Shown here: positions 44,457-54,483 of the stretch, in pieces
Numbering within the stretch: position 1 is the stretch's first letter
How the letters are laid out: every line of letters begins with the position of its first letter
DNA from: CBDHFQ01 sp965262565
GTDB lineage: Bacteria; Bacteroidota; Bacteroidia; J057
Length of the DNA: 64,000 nt
Assembly (NCBI GenBank): GCA_965262565.1
Contig: CBDHFQ010000041.1
Span: 124,001 to 188,000 of the forward strand
Reading direction: 5' to 3'
The notes under the pieces: generated by a model
Databases searched by the model: none
Seen by the model: only the letters and a program-made list of their open reading frames with translations
What the model was told of the DNA's origin: nothing
Position numbers and translations under genes: made by a program

Positions 44457-44804
44457 ATGAGAAGAGATGTATTCCAGGCAATAGCTGATCCTGCGAGAAG
44501 AAAAATTATCGGATTAATTGCTCGCCAGTCGATGAATGTGAATGAGATAGCCGATCATTTTGAGATTAGCAGGCCAGCGGTATCTAAGCACATAAAAATA
44601 TTGCACGAGTGCGGGCTGTTGATATTTATTAAACAAGGAAGAGAGCGATATTGCCAATTTCAACCTGAGAAATTGAATGAAGTAGCTGACTGGGTGGATC
44701 ATTTTAGGGATCTGTGGGAGCATAGGTTGGATGCATTTGAGGTGTATTTGGATGTGTTAAAGGAAAACAGACGGACCCCAAAGTCTGACGATCCACAGGG
44801 CTAG
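44457..44804 (+). CDS. ArsR-family winged helix-turn-helix regulator
   Basis: The protein has about 115 residues from the ATG at 44457 (MRRDVFQAIADPARRKI), the usual N-terminus of this family. A longer frame from 44391 would include the operator-like dyad and is rejected. The recognition helix is in NEIADHFEISRPAVSKHIKIL, followed by the wing. No cysteine-rich metal site (the CVC type) is present, so it belongs to the non-metal branch often paired with SRPBCC/AHSA1 genes. It is divergent from the ABC exporter and converges with the permease pseudogene. Confidence 0.9.
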   Translation: MRRDVFQAIADPARRKIIGLIARQSMNVNEIADHFEISRPAVSKHIKILHECGLLIFIKQGRERYCQFQPEKLNEVADWVDHFRDLWEHRLDAFEVYLDVLKENRRTPKSDDPQG

Positions 44805-44876
44805 CATATGATAGACCTGTAATGCCTAAAAAATTATGAGACAATATCCTTACGATGTAGAGCTCATTACATAATG

Positions 44877-46108
44877 TCACTCACTCATTAAACTTTCTCT
44901 CGGATTCATCCTGGCTGTGCGAAAGGCATGAATTCCGACCGTTAAAAACGTAGCTCCTAGTAATATAGCCAACACGAACCCAAAAACAGAATAGTTCCAT
45001 TCCGTTTGATAAGCGAAGTTTTCCAACCACAGATCGAAGGTGTAAGAAGCAAAGATAAAGGCAGGGATAGCAGCTATTAGTACCAACCACAAAAACTGGC
45101 GAGTACTTAATTGAACCTATGAATCCTATGAGAATGAAGATTCCCAGAAAACTAATCAGGAAAGGTAATTGCCAAAGCTGTGTTCTATCTAAAAATAACC
45201 CTAAAGCCCCATTTATCAGACCTATGGAAAGTATTACCAGGGCTAAGGCAATGATCATTGATAGGAAGGTGAGAAAAAGGGATTCGGTTAAAAATTGGGC
45301 TATGAGTTGCTTTCTTTGGGAACCAATGACTTTTCGTATGCCTATTTCGAGCGCTCTTTTACTTCCCTGAGCGGTCACAAGATTGACATAGCTGATGGTA
45401 GAAATAAAGATGAGTAATAGTCCAATTCCCCCAAAAATATAGAGATGGGAGGCTCCTCCCTGTTCAATGAGATGTATTTGCTTAATGGGGATTAATTCGT
45501 GGGAAGCATTGACCATTGAAAACACCAGTCACAACTAAGGGAAGATCTAGCTGATGGCCTGTCATGTTATGCATGATATCCGTTTCCAGCACTTGCCCTA
45601 TCGCAGTTTCGGCCCCAAATATTTTCTTTGCTAAGCTTTCAGAGATGGTAATTTTATTGGGTCCTTTCAGAGCATCACTGGGATGTCCCTCTATCAGGCT
45701 AAATGAAAAAACCTCGAATATATTAGGATCCGCTGCAAAAATATCTGATACCTGAAAGCTGGTCTCATTTGTAGTTAAGGTTAATTGTTCTCCAGAATGA
45801 AACTGGTATAATCGTACAAATTGGGTTACTTCTGGATAATTCTGTTCAATCAATGGACCTAAATTGGCGGAAGTTCCCGAAAAATCTACATCGAGCGTCT
45901 TTTGCTGGGTTTGGATGGCAGTAGTATGGATTCGATAAATGTGGTCGGCTTTGTCATGGAAGTGATCGTAGGTCCATTCAAATTGTAGATATAGGACAAT
46001 ACAAATAGTCGTGGCTATTCCTACTGAAAGGCAAATGATATTTAGCAGGCTAAAATGAGGTCTTCTCAGCAGGTTCCGCCAGGCTGAAGTGAGGTATGTT
46101 CGAATCAT
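44877..46108 (-). pseudogene. Decayed MacB/FtsX permease with two internal deletions
   Basis: Three colinear frames together cover an 800-residue-type permease with large gaps. The N-terminal frame (46108 down to 45482) starts MIRTYLTSAWRN and has the first helix and part of the core domain, ending after VVTGVF. At about 45510 the next frame begins (about 45525-45110), covering an FtsX block (EIGIRKVIGS). Near 45105 a third frame carries the last helices (residues like NFAYQTEW, ending NPRESLMSE). Relative to the two intact permeases in this window, about 90 residues are missing at the first break and about 380 at the second, both with frame change. It is a nonfunctional relic, not an alternative gene. 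Confidence 0.85.
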
Positions 46109-46151
46109 GGCTGTGAGGTAGAAGGATAACCATTAGAAGATACCCAATTGT

Positions 46152-47339
46152 TTAAAAACGTGCATGTAAAAAAGGTTTTCTGGGAGGAAATAAATTCCTC
46201 AACTTTTTGCCAGCAGTTTCAGATATATTTCCCCATCCCTTATATGCCAGATATGCAGGATCCAACACTCCATATACCATCGCATTTAATCCCTGAATAG
46301 AGAGAGTTATTTCTCCTGTCTGTTGACTTTTCTCTATCTCCAAGTGCCCATTATTAGCTTTCAATATATAATTTCCTGCCTGCCATGGACACATATCATC
46401 TTTGAGGGCGATACTTACTTCCCCTTCTCCTACTTCCATTCCCGATAGTAAAGGGAGATGTGTGATTCTACCCATTGGCCCCTGATCATAAGAAACCTTC
46501 AGAGGTGGCTTATCTCTCATCCAATGTTCGGGGAAAGCATATTCAGGAAGGGTAATCGCTACTTTATGAACTTGATCAATGTGTCGAGCTATGTAATTTA
46601 ATAACAAATATTCAGCTTGGGGATGGTTATACCGCATGATAATTACATTCATTTCCATCTCTTCGCGATCAATGTTATACATGATTACCCCTTCATTTTT
46701 TCCATCTATTTTCGCGAAGGCCAGCCAATAATCGCCTCTGGAAATGGAATTCGTCTCTGGATAAAGGTTGTCCGACTGACCTGAGCCATGGAATAATTGA
46801 GAATGTCTTCTTAAATATGCTGCATATTGTTGATATCCTTCTTTGAATATATGCCTTTCTACGTTCCCCTCTAATTCTAAGGATAAATAATGGGTTAAAT
46901 CATATATATCCAGCACTATGTTTTTAATAAGGTGCAAAGGGGAATATCCCATTCGCTCATAAAAGGAAGGGCGAAAAGGATAAAGGGTGGAACAGGGAAA
47001 ACCCGATTGATAGAGCTCCTGATAAAGGTGGTGAAATAAGTGACGGATATAGCCTTTTCGTCTTGCTTCAGGTAAGGAGGCTACCGTAGCAATTCCACTC
47101 ATGGGAAAAATTTTCCCTCTAATGTTCTGATGCATGTGTAGGTGGAACATGCATGCCACTCCTTTTCCAGCTTCAAATACTATAAATACTCTGAGAACAT
47201 CTAAAAAGTCCTTTTTTGCTGCCAGCTCCTTTTCCAAACTGACCAGTGGAGGAGAATCATTAAAGGCGTATCGCGAAATAGGATGTGCCAGTCTGATTTT
47301 ATCTTCTCCAAAGACCTCTTTAATCTCAAATGATGGCAT
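46152..47339 (-). CDS. GNAT acetyltransferase, Eis-like
   Basis: This 395-residue protein has the Eis-type arrangement. An N-terminal GNAT fold (about 1-150) has the acetyl-CoA loop (ASLPEARRKGYIRHLFHHL). A second GNAT-like domain (about 155-290) follows, and the C-terminal SCP2-like domain (about 290-390) has GVLDPAYLAYKGW-like residues. Eis proteins acetylate aminoglycosides or amino groups of proteins and polyamines. The substrate is unknown here. The gene starts 11 bases after the S9 peptidase stop and is probably co-transcribed with it. Confidence 0.87.
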   Translation of the reverse strand: MPSFEIKEVFGEDKIRLAHPISRYAFNDSPPLVSLEKELAAKKDFLDVLRVFIVFEAGKGVACMFHLHMHQNIRGKIFPMSGIATVASLPEARRKGYIRHLFHHLYQELYQSGFPCSTLYPFRPSFYERMGYSPLHLIKNIVLDIYDLTHYLSLELEGNVERHIFKEGYQQYAAYLRRHSQLFHGSGQSDNLYPETNSISRGDYWLAFAKIDGKNEGVIMYNIDREEMEMNVIIMRYNHPQAEYLLLNYIARHIDQVHKVAITLPEYAFPEHWMRDKPPLKVSYDQGPMGRITHLPLLSGMEVGEGEVSIALKDDMCPWQAGNYILKANNGHLEIEKSQQTGEITLSIQGLNAMVYGVLDPAYLAYKGWGNISETAGKKLRNLFPPRKPFLHARF

Positions 47340-47350
47340 ATTTGCGAGGA

Positions 47351-49540
47351 TTAAAAGGGAAGTTCCCGATTGAGAAAGTGTTTAAACCAAAATTGTGTAG
47401 CTAATCGATGGTAGTGTTTGCGCTTGGGAAATGAATATCCATGGCGTTCGTTAGGATAAAGCATCAGTTCAAATTGTTGGTCGTTATCCGTAAACATGTC
47501 CACCAATTGAATAGTATTTTGCATATGAACATTGTCATCTATGGTTCCGTGCGTCAATAATAATTTTCCATTTCCTTTGTATTTTTCGGCATGTGTCAGA
47601 ACGGACCCTTGATTATAGCCTTCTTCATTATCAGAAGGTGTATCCATATATCTTTCTGTATACACATTATCATACAGACGCCAATCAGTAACGGGTGCTC
47701 TGGATACGCCATGCGTAAAATATTCTGCTCCCATCGTTAGGGCTAAGGAAGTTACATAACCACCATAACTTCCGCCAGTAATCCCTACTTTGCTAGAATC
47801 AATAAATGGCAGTTTTTGTAGCCATTTAACTGCTTCTGTCAAATCGTGTATTTCCCATTTGCCTAAGTTTCGATGGAGAATTCGCTGTCCTTCCTTTCCA
47901 AAATGTCTTGAACCTCGATGATCTACAGCAATCGTAATGATTCCCTGTTGGGCATAATAATGCTTATACAATGGTTGAAAGGAGTTTTGTACCCTTGCAG
48001 AAGCCGGACCTCCATAAATATCAAAGATGATAGGATATTGTTGATCTTCACTAAAGTCGGGTGGTAAGACCCAAAGGGCAGGTAATTCTGGTCCATTTTC
48101 TATAGGAATGTTAAATAGCTCAACTTTTCCCAGTGCATAAGTTTGCATTTCCGGTAATCGAGATGTGTGAATAGTTTCTACAACTTTCCCTTCATAAGTT
48201 ATCAATTGAATCTGAGTAGGCTCTTCTATATTGGAATATCTATCAATGATATAACTACCACCATCTGATACATCACAGGAATGAAATCCCGCTTGCTGGG
48301 TGATTTGTGTTAGTTCATCATCTTTTAAGGAAAGAGAGAATAAATGGCGCTCATTGGAATTCCCTTTGTCTGCCATAAAGAATATTTGCTCATCCTCTGT
48401 ATCCATTAATAGCATCTCAAACACCTGCCATGAACCATTTGTCAATGGTTTCTCAAGCTTCCCTTCCATATCGTACTGGTACAAATGGGCCCATCCTTCT
48501 ACATCAGATTTGATGACGAAGCCTCTTTTTTCAGGAAGAAAATACATTTGCTCATGAAATTCTATCCAGGCGGGATCTTGCTGCTGTAGAACTGATCTGG
48601 AAACAGCCGTTTCAGCATTAGCAGCTAATACATGAAGTTGGTTTTGATCCCGATTCATTTGCTGATAGAATAATTCTTCCGCATCTGGTGTCCAAAAGGG
48701 CCATGCAGTATATTCCATTGTCGTATCCAGATCTACCCAGTTTGTTTTATCTGTGGCCAATGAGTAAATACCTAAATGTACTTCCGGGCTGGGGTCTCCC
48801 GCTTTAGGATAGCGGGTAATTTCTAAAAAACCATGAACCCCATCTGCATTATAAATGGGAAAGATAGGCACTTCACTATCGTCAAAACGCATAAAAGCAA
48901 TTTTTTCACTATTAGGAGCCCACCAGAAAGCTTTATATTTAGACGACCTTCCCAAAATCTCCTCATAATATACCCAGGAAGCCCAGCCATTATAGACTAC
49001 CTCCGAACCGTCTTCAGTAAGTTGGAGTTCCTCATTGGTCTCCAAATCGAAGACATATAAGTTCTTCTGCTTGGTGTAAGCGATTTTTTTACCATCAGGA
49101 GAAAAAGTAGGATTTTTCTCAATGGCCTCATCTTGAGTTAGTTGATTAAATTTCTGCTTGTCTATATCATAAATGGACAGGTTGCCATATAGATTGAACA
49201 AAAAGAGGTTCAGATCGTCTGTGTGAGCGGAAGATCTTCTTATATCGTATCCTTCGGGAAGATATTCATTAACTGCGTTGACATCAATTAGCTCAGTATT
49301 GGTTAAATCAGAAGCATTTCTGCTCATGATTCGAAATTGTTCGTCATTTTTCTCTATGAGGTGGAATTCTGTATCACTTAACCAGTATAGCTCATTGTTA
49401 AATGAATGAGTTAGTTTGGGAGTTCCGTTTTCAAATGCTTGTTGATAAGAAAGGAGTTTGTTTTGTGCGCTAAGTATTGAAGGAAAAATAGCGATAGATA
49501 GGCAAAGCACACGAAAATTCCTGTGGAAGTAGTAATTCAT
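47351..49540 (-). CDS. S9 family peptidase, DPP IV type
   Basis: This 729-residue exported serine peptidase has a signal peptide (hydrophobic to about 22, ILSAQ). A beta-propeller (about 35-470) fits the dipeptidyl-peptidase IV N-terminal domain, and a catalytic alpha/beta hydrolase domain follows from about 475. The triad is visible as Ser in GGSYGGY, Asp in IDDNVH and His in NERHGYS. DPP IV enzymes release N-terminal dipeptides after proline. It is probably periplasmic, for peptide use. It is followed at 11 bases by the Eis-like acetyltransferase gene and is divergent from the FabH-like gene. Confidence 0.93.
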   Translation of the reverse strand: MNYYFHRNFRVLCLSIAIFPSILSAQNKLLSYQQAFENGTPKLTHSFNNELYWLSDTEFHLIEKNDEQFRIMSRNASDLTNTELIDVNAVNEYLPEGYDIRRSSAHTDDLNLFLFNLYGNLSIYDIDKQKFNQLTQDEAIEKNPTFSPDGKKIAYTKQKNLYVFDLETNEELQLTEDGSEVVYNGWASWVYYEEILGRSSKYKAFWWAPNSEKIAFMRFDDSEVPIFPIYNADGVHGFLEITRYPKAGDPSPEVHLGIYSLATDKTNWVDLDTTMEYTAWPFWTPDAEELFYQQMNRDQNQLHVLAANAETAVSRSVLQQQDPAWIEFHEQMYFLPEKRGFVIKSDVEGWAHLYQYDMEGKLEKPLTNGSWQVFEMLLMDTEDEQIFFMADKGNSNERHLFSLSLKDDELTQITQQAGFHSCDVSDGGSYIIDRYSNIEEPTQIQLITYEGKVVETIHTSRLPEMQTYALGKVELFNIPIENGPELPALWVLPPDFSEDQQYPIIFDIYGGPASARVQNSFQPLYKHYYAQQGIITIAVDHRGSRHFGKEGQRILHRNLGKWEIHDLTEAVKWLQKLPFIDSSKVGITGGSYGGYVTSLALTMGAEYFTHGVSRAPVTDWRLYDNVYTERYMDTPSDNEEGYNQGSVLTHAEKYKGNGKLLLTHGTIDDNVHMQNTIQLVDMFTDNDQQFELMLYPNERHGYSFPKRKHYHRLATQFWFKHFLNRELPF

Positions 49541-49708
49541 GGAAGATAAACTTGGAATGACCTATTGAAAATTGACTCCTAAATAAACGAAAAATAAAGC
49601 TTTCAACATAAGAAGTACGGAATTCTACCTATTGCTATGCTAAGCCTTGAGAGAAAATATTTAATTTAGATGTTCATATTTAGATGATACGATTGACATA
49701 TATGGATT

Positions 49709-50713
49709 ATGAGAAATTCTAAAATTGCGGGTATGGGTTTTTTTGTACCTGAAAATGTGATTAGTAATCACGATTTAGCGAAAAGGATGACTACTTCTGA
49801 CGAATGGATTAGAGAAAGATCGGGAATAGAAGAAAGACGCTACTTTACACCGGAAGAGGATACAGTGGCTAATATGGGAACCAAGGCAGCACAGATAGCA
49901 TTGGAGAGAGCAAAGGTGAGTGCTGAAGAGGTAGATCTTATCATTTTTGCCACCTTAAATCCCGACTATTATTTCCCAGGATCAGGGGTATTGGTCCAAC
50001 GTGAATTAGGGATTCACTCTTTGGGAACGCCTGCCTTAGACATTAGGAATCAGTGTTCAGGATTTATCTATGGATTGTCTATAGCCGATCAATTCATAAA
50101 AACCGGCATGTATAATAATGTATTATTGATAGGCTCTGAAATTCATTCTTCTGGTTTGGATTTTAGTGATGAGGGGAGAGATGTAACGGTGTTATTTGGA
50201 GATGGGGCAGGAGCCGTCTTACTTCAGCCTGCGGAAAAGGATGGGCAAGGCGTACTCACTACTCATTTACATGCAGATGGGGAATATGCAGAAAAATTGG
50301 CTATTCTGGCTCCTTCGGGACATAAAGAGAGACATATCACTCATGAGATGATAGATGATAGAAGCGTTCATCCGGTAATGCATGGTCGCTTTGTATTTAA
50401 ATTTGCAGTGGAAAAATTTCCAGAAGTGATTAATGAAGCGCTGACAACTACAGGTCTGGGAGTCGATGATATCGATATGTTTATTCCACATCAGGCCAAT
50501 CTACGCATTTCAGAAGCTGTGAGGAAAACCCTGGGCCTTTCCGAGGACAAAGTGTACAACAATATTATGCGTTATGGAAATACCACAGCAGCCTCAATTC
50601 CCATTGCCCTTTGCGAAGCCTGGGAAAAAGGAAAAATTAAAGAGGGAGACTTAGTGTGTTTGGCCGCATTTGGAAGTGGCTTCACTTGGGCTTCGGCCTT
50701 GATCAGATGGTAA
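49709..50713 (+). CDS. 3-oxoacyl-ACP synthase III family protein (FabH-like)
   Basis: This 334-residue thiolase-fold enzyme catalyses decarboxylative condensation of acyl-CoA with malonyl-ACP. The catalytic Cys is in NQCSGF, His in PHQAN and Asn in YGNTTAASIP. It has the normal FabH length. It stands alone, not with fab or acpP genes, so it may be a second ketosynthase III for a specialised lipid or aryl-polyene-like product rather than the housekeeping enzyme. A terminator follows at 50717-50757. I leave the gene symbol blank because the paralogue type is uncertain. Confidence 0.9.
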   Translation: MRNSKIAGMGFFVPENVISNHDLAKRMTTSDEWIRERSGIEERRYFTPEEDTVANMGTKAAQIALERAKVSAEEVDLIIFATLNPDYYFPGSGVLVQRELGIHSLGTPALDIRNQCSGFIYGLSIADQFIKTGMYNNVLLIGSEIHSSGLDFSDEGRDVTVLFGDGAGAVLLQPAEKDGQGVLTTHLHADGEYAEKLAILAPSGHKERHITHEMIDDRSVHPVMHGRFVFKFAVEKFPEVINEALTTTGLGVDDIDMFIPHQANLRISEAVRKTLGLSEDKVYNNIMRYGNTTAASIPIALCEAWEKGKIKEGDLVCLAAFGSGFTWASALIRW

Positions 50714-50716
50714 ATT

Positions 50717-50757
50717 AAAAGGAGAGCAATGCTTCCTTGCAAATGCTCTCCACTTTT
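50717..50757. terminator. Bidirectional terminator between fabH-like and LVIVD genes
   Basis: GGAGAGCA (50721-50728) and TGCTCTCC (50744-50751) form a perfect 8-bp stem. It is preceded by AAAA (50717-50720) and followed by ACTTTT, so each strand has a short T run after the stem. It lies between the convergent stop codons at 50713 and 50780. Confidence 0.8.
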
Positions 50758-50779
50758 AAGCCAATATGAGAGGTTTTTA

Positions 50780-52105
50780 TTACTCTTTCTCCACTGGGAT
50801 AAAACTCACCAATTCGATTTGGTCCAGGTCCGAATAATCATATTGGTAAAATCCATCTTGTCCTATCATCAGAAGTAAATCGTATAGAGGAATCACATCA
50901 TAGGCATGGATATCTTTGAAATTTGCGATAAGTGGTAATTCCAGGTTCTGGCCCGTAGCAATATTTGTAGCATCAAACACTTTCAGCCCTTCTTCTGCTT
51001 CACATACGAATAACGTATTCTCCTTTATTCCCAGTCCGTGGGGATTATACATGGGAAATGATCTTAATAAGGTAGGTTCTGTCAAATTTGATATGTCTAT
51101 AACATCGAGCTGATTTCTCCCTCCTGGGCACAGGCTTCCTTCTCTGAGGGTTACGTAAGCTATATCTCCTTCAGCCACAACAGGATCACAGCTTCTCATG
51201 TGTTCAAATACAGATAATTGATAAGGATTACCAGGAGTTTCCGTACTGTAAATAAACATACCTGTTTGAGATCCTATTAATAATACATCCTGGAAGGGAA
51301 ATATCGTCTCTATGTTCCAGCCGATAGTCAATCTTTGCAATTGATCAGGAGTAGAAGGTGTTTCTAAATTAAACACGATCAGATCCTGTTCAGTCACTGC
51401 ATATAAATGTTGTTTCTGAATGGTAAAACGAGCCATAGAACCTCCCGTACCGGGAGCACTCTCTCCTCCTGGCGTAGAAAAATCGGCATTGGCAGCGGGA
51501 AGTCCATTAACAAATGGAGCTTGATCGGAACGAAGGAACAATACATCTTCTTCCGCCTGGACAAACGGCTCATTACAATCGACAAATTGGGTCACCTCTA
51601 CTTCTCTCCAGGAAGTGAGAATTCCCTCTTCACTGTTAAAATCTATAGCAGGACCGAAAAAATCTACAAATATTGGAAAATAGAATATTTCTTCCTGACG
51701 GTCTACTTCTTTGACTTGCTCTGGATTTGAGATATCCAGTGTCACCAAATCAATATGACTATCTACATACAAATAATCTCCCTGGGCGGCTAAATCTACG
51801 TTTCCTGGAATAGAAATAAATGAAACAAAGGTAGGTTGCTGAGGATTACGATTATCAATCACATGAATTCCAGCGTTCACCTCATTGATAAAAAGATACC
51901 CTCCTTTAATGTAAATTTTACCAGGATGGCGTAAAGGTCTGGGAGCTTCTGATTGAATAGGGGTTCTAAATTCTTCGTAGGTCATGTAGACAGGCTCCAT
52001 TCTGGTATAGCTAATGGCTTCCTGGCAAACATCACTTTCACAGGAAGTAAGTAGTATACACAACAAAGTAGCAGAGAAAAGAGTAGATAGGGTGAGATTT
52101 TTCAT
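50780..52105 (-). CDS. LVIVD-repeat lipoprotein
   Basis: This 441-residue outer-surface or periplasmic lipoprotein has a signal peptide and lipobox ending at Cys22 (LTSC). The body is a beta-propeller of LVIVD-like repeats (LVTLDISNPEQVKEV, LDVIDISNLTEPTLL, LKVFDATN), with strands such as DYLYVDSH and NTLFVCEA. The function is unknown in this family, which is common in Bacteroidota. It is divergent from the YggS gene across only 36 bases, so the two leader regions must overlap. Confidence 0.87.
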   Translation of the reverse strand: MKNLTLSTLFSATLLCILLTSCESDVCQEAISYTRMEPVYMTYEEFRTPIQSEAPRPLRHPGKIYIKGGYLFINEVNAGIHVIDNRNPQQPTFVSFISIPGNVDLAAQGDYLYVDSHIDLVTLDISNPEQVKEVDRQEEIFYFPIFVDFFGPAIDFNSEEGILTSWREVEVTQFVDCNEPFVQAEEDVLFLRSDQAPFVNGLPAANADFSTPGGESAPGTGGSMARFTIQKQHLYAVTEQDLIVFNLETPSTPDQLQRLTIGWNIETIFPFQDVLLIGSQTGMFIYSTETPGNPYQLSVFEHMRSCDPVVAEGDIAYVTLREGSLCPGGRNQLDVIDISNLTEPTLLRSFPMYNPHGLGIKENTLFVCEAEEGLKVFDATNIATGQNLELPLIANFKDIHAYDVIPLYDLLLMIGQDGFYQYDYSDLDQIELVSFIPVEKE

Positions 52106-52141
52106 ATTCTTCTAATTAATTGTTGCTACTAAGACGAAGCT

Positions 52142-52867
52142 ATGCTTATGGATGCTGCACCAGAAATAAAAAATAATGAAGTTTCCATTGCGGAAAATTT
52201 ATCGGCGATCAGACATAGAATTCAACTATGCGCAGAGAAATTCGGAAGAGATCCTCAGTCGATTATGTTAGTGGCTGTATCCAAAACGAAGCCGATTTCC
52301 CTAATCAAGGAAGCCAGGAAGGCGAATCAAGTACATTTTGGAGAGAACCGGGCGAGAGAGATGAGAGATAAACATGAAGAATTATCGGATGTATATTGGC
52401 ACATGATCGGAAACTTACAGCGAAATAAGGTAAAATATATTGCAGAATACGTACATCTCATTCATTCGCTAGATTCGGAAAAATTGTTGGAGGAAATCAA
52501 TAAGCAGGCCAGCAAATATGACAGATCTATCGATTGTTTGTTAGAAGTAAATATTTCGGGGGAGGAGGCAAAATCGGGAATGGAACCAGCTGAGGTGCAA
52601 ACCTTATTGGCACAACTTCCTAAATATCCTCACGTCTCCATAAAAGGACTCATGGGAATGGCCTCTTTTACTGACCAGGAAGACACGATCCGTCATCAGT
52701 TTCGAAGTTTGAGGGAATTGTACGATGAATTAAAACAATCAACTATTTCAGAGGTAGAGATGAAGTATTTATCTATGGGGATGTCAAACGATTTTGAGAT
52801 TGCGATAGAGGAGGGAGCAAATATAATTCGGGTAGGTAGTGCGATATTTGGATCCAGGAATAAGTGA
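52142..52867 (+). CDS. YggS-family pyridoxal-phosphate homeostasis protein
   Basis: This 241-residue, single-domain PLP-binding protein has a TIM-barrel fold. The PLP-binding Lys is in VAVSKTKP (about residue 48), and HFGENRAREM, the HMIGNLQRNKVK stretch and the C-terminal RVGSAIFG phosphate loop are diagnostic. The protein buffers PLP and affects amino-acid and keto-acid balance, and has no proven catalytic activity. A second ATG at 52148 is possible. It converges with the next gene (2 bases between stop codons). Confidence 0.95.
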   Translation: MLMDAAPEIKNNEVSIAENLSAIRHRIQLCAEKFGRDPQSIMLVAVSKTKPISLIKEARKANQVHFGENRAREMRDKHEELSDVYWHMIGNLQRNKVKYIAEYVHLIHSLDSEKLLEEINKQASKYDRSIDCLLEVNISGEEAKSGMEPAEVQTLLAQLPKYPHVSIKGLMGMASFTDQEDTIRHQFRSLRELYDELKQSTISEVEMKYLSMGMSNDFEIAIEEGANIIRVGSAIFGSRNK

Positions 52868-52869
52868 AG

Positions 52870-53928
52870 TTAGGGGAAGGGGGAATTTTGTACCAATGAG
52901 CCGTTTAGGCTAATATTCCTTCCCGGATTCGTATATTTCCGTTGAGTATGTTTGATTTGGTCCTCCATGTTAGAGAAAAATTTTCTTCTTTCCTTTTCAG
53001 CAATACCGCTTAGAAGGATAGAGCCTTGCATGATGGTCTTGGCCCACTGTAATTTCGTTTCATATAGTTGTTGGTTCTGGGTATAAACTACATCCATAGG
53101 ACCAGAGGCAATATAAGTTTGGTAGGTGTCCTCTATTTTTACTAGTACTAATCCATCGATAACAAATAGCTCATTATAATATAGAGTGTATAATCCTCCT
53201 TTTGAATTCGAAAGACTTCTATGAGTAAATTTGTAGCGCAGCTCAGCTTCTTGCTGAAAATGTTGGATTAGCTCTAAAATGTTATCCAGAATTAAGAGTG
53301 AGTCTACATTTTTCTGGAAATAGCCCACTTCGAGGTAATACATAATTTGGCGCAAAAAACTTTCAATGCCCTGTACACCGATAACTTCTGTTGTAGGTAT
53401 TTTTATGTATTCGTGAACAATCTCTTTTCCTTTTTCAATCAAATTAGAAGTAACTTCATCCAGGGTGAATTTTTTATGCTTTAGGTGTTCAAATCCCAGG
53501 CTACTCTTTTGCCAGAAGAAAAACTTAAATGCTGAAAGAACGGGAAATTGTAAAAGCTGGAAGATATTGATATCATTCGTAATCATAATCATATCCACTT
53601 TCGGACTAGCATTGATAGCTTTACCTCGGGCTAGGATGAAACTCAGATAATCATTGACAGAAAAGTGTTGTTTTTTTACGCCAATGTGTTTAAAAAGAAT
53701 TGAATCCTGGGAAAGATTTATCAAAGCATCGAATGAAATATGGAAACGCTTACAAACGGTCATTAACTCCTGAATAAGCAACTGTTTTTCACCTCTAATT
53801 CTTCTATAGGCACTATCTGAACTAATCCCTAATAAATCAGAAATCTCATCTACTAAGGATAAATGGGTAGGTAATTTTGCTTTTATCTCCTTGAACAATC
53901 GCTGCTGGAGCTCATTCGCTGACTTCAT
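52870..53928 (-). CDS. Helix-turn-helix regulator-like protein, unknown
   Basis: This 352-residue protein has an N-terminal helix-turn-helix (about 20-65). The segment LVDEISDLLGISSDSAYRRI, with the EKQLLIQEL that follows, resembles BetR-type and other DNA-binding proteins of Bacteroidota. The rest (about 75-350) is helical and probably forms an effector-binding or oligomerisation domain (for example KKFTLDEVTSNLIEKGKEIV). I do not recognise the effector family. There is no membrane segment. It looks like a lone transcription regulator, with no obvious target in the next genes. Confidence 0.72.
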   Translation of the reverse strand: MKSANELQQRLFKEIKAKLPTHLSLVDEISDLLGISSDSAYRRIRGEKQLLIQELMTVCKRFHISFDALINLSQDSILFKHIGVKKQHFSVNDYLSFILARGKAINASPKVDMIMITNDINIFQLLQFPVLSAFKFFFWQKSSLGFEHLKHKKFTLDEVTSNLIEKGKEIVHEYIKIPTTEVIGVQGIESFLRQIMYYLEVGYFQKNVDSLLILDNILELIQHFQQEAELRYKFTHRSLSNSKGGLYTLYYNELFVIDGLVLVKIEDTYQTYIASGPMDVVYTQNQQLYETKLQWAKTIMQGSILLSGIAEKERRKFFSNMEDQIKHTQRKYTNPGRNISLNGSLVQNSPFP

Positions 53929-54081
53929 GACGGGTGGGTTGTATAGCTTCCATATAAATCAAACTTAATTTTATTAATTATTGCTAAGAAAAGCTACTTT
54001 TCAAGTAAAAATTAATACTAGTTGAGATATTCTTTAGAGGCATTACTATATTTTAATAATTAAGAGATAAGCTATAAGTGA

Positions 54082-54339
54082 TTATAATTTTTTTACTTTT
54101 TGGTAAGAAGTGGCTGCATCTACCATTTTTAAATAGTGAACTCGCTCACCAGTGTCCAGGGATTCATATTCAAACCCATTTTCTACTGCCAACAATTTGC
54201 ATTTTCCCAACTCATATCTCAATGACATTACTACATCCCCTGCATGTAATGGTTTCCCTTCCACATCCACCATCTGAATTTCTTTCTTTTGTTGATTATT
54301 CTGTTTGTGATTTCGATTAGATTTAAAAAATTGGAACAT
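54082..54339 (-). CDS. Small conserved-looking protein of unknown function
   Basis: This is an 85-residue cytoplasmic protein with a polar Asn/Gln/Lys-rich N-terminus, then a compact beta-rich part (VDVEGKPLHAGDVVMSL, GKCKLLAVENGFEYESL) like a small SH3/KOW-type barrel. The overlapping frame on the other strand (54078-54320) is less plausible: it has a Pro/His-rich composition and no domain. Such small proteins occur in many Bacteroidota. Function unknown. Confidence 0.6.
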   Translation of the reverse strand: MFQFFKSNRNHKQNNQQKKEIQMVDVEGKPLHAGDVVMSLRYELGKCKLLAVENGFEYESLDTGERVHYLKMVDAATSYQKVKKL

Positions 54340-54483
54340 ATTTTTAGTTTTTATATACCTTACTCACATATTCATATTAATAAACCAATTAATTTACTGA
54401 TAATTGCTTGTAGGGGAAAAAGATTAACTGGCAAATATCGGCTAACACTACAGATTATCTGGTAGTTTCTTTATTAAAATGTT

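Noticed and set aside
49709..50713. Housekeeping fabH in a fatty-acid operon
   Set aside because: No fab, plsX or acpP genes are adjacent, so the gene is listed only as FabH-like.
54078..54320. 80-residue frame opposite the small protein at 54082-54339
   Set aside because: It is the complement of a better frame with compact beta-type sequence, and it has a Pro/His-rich, low-quality composition.
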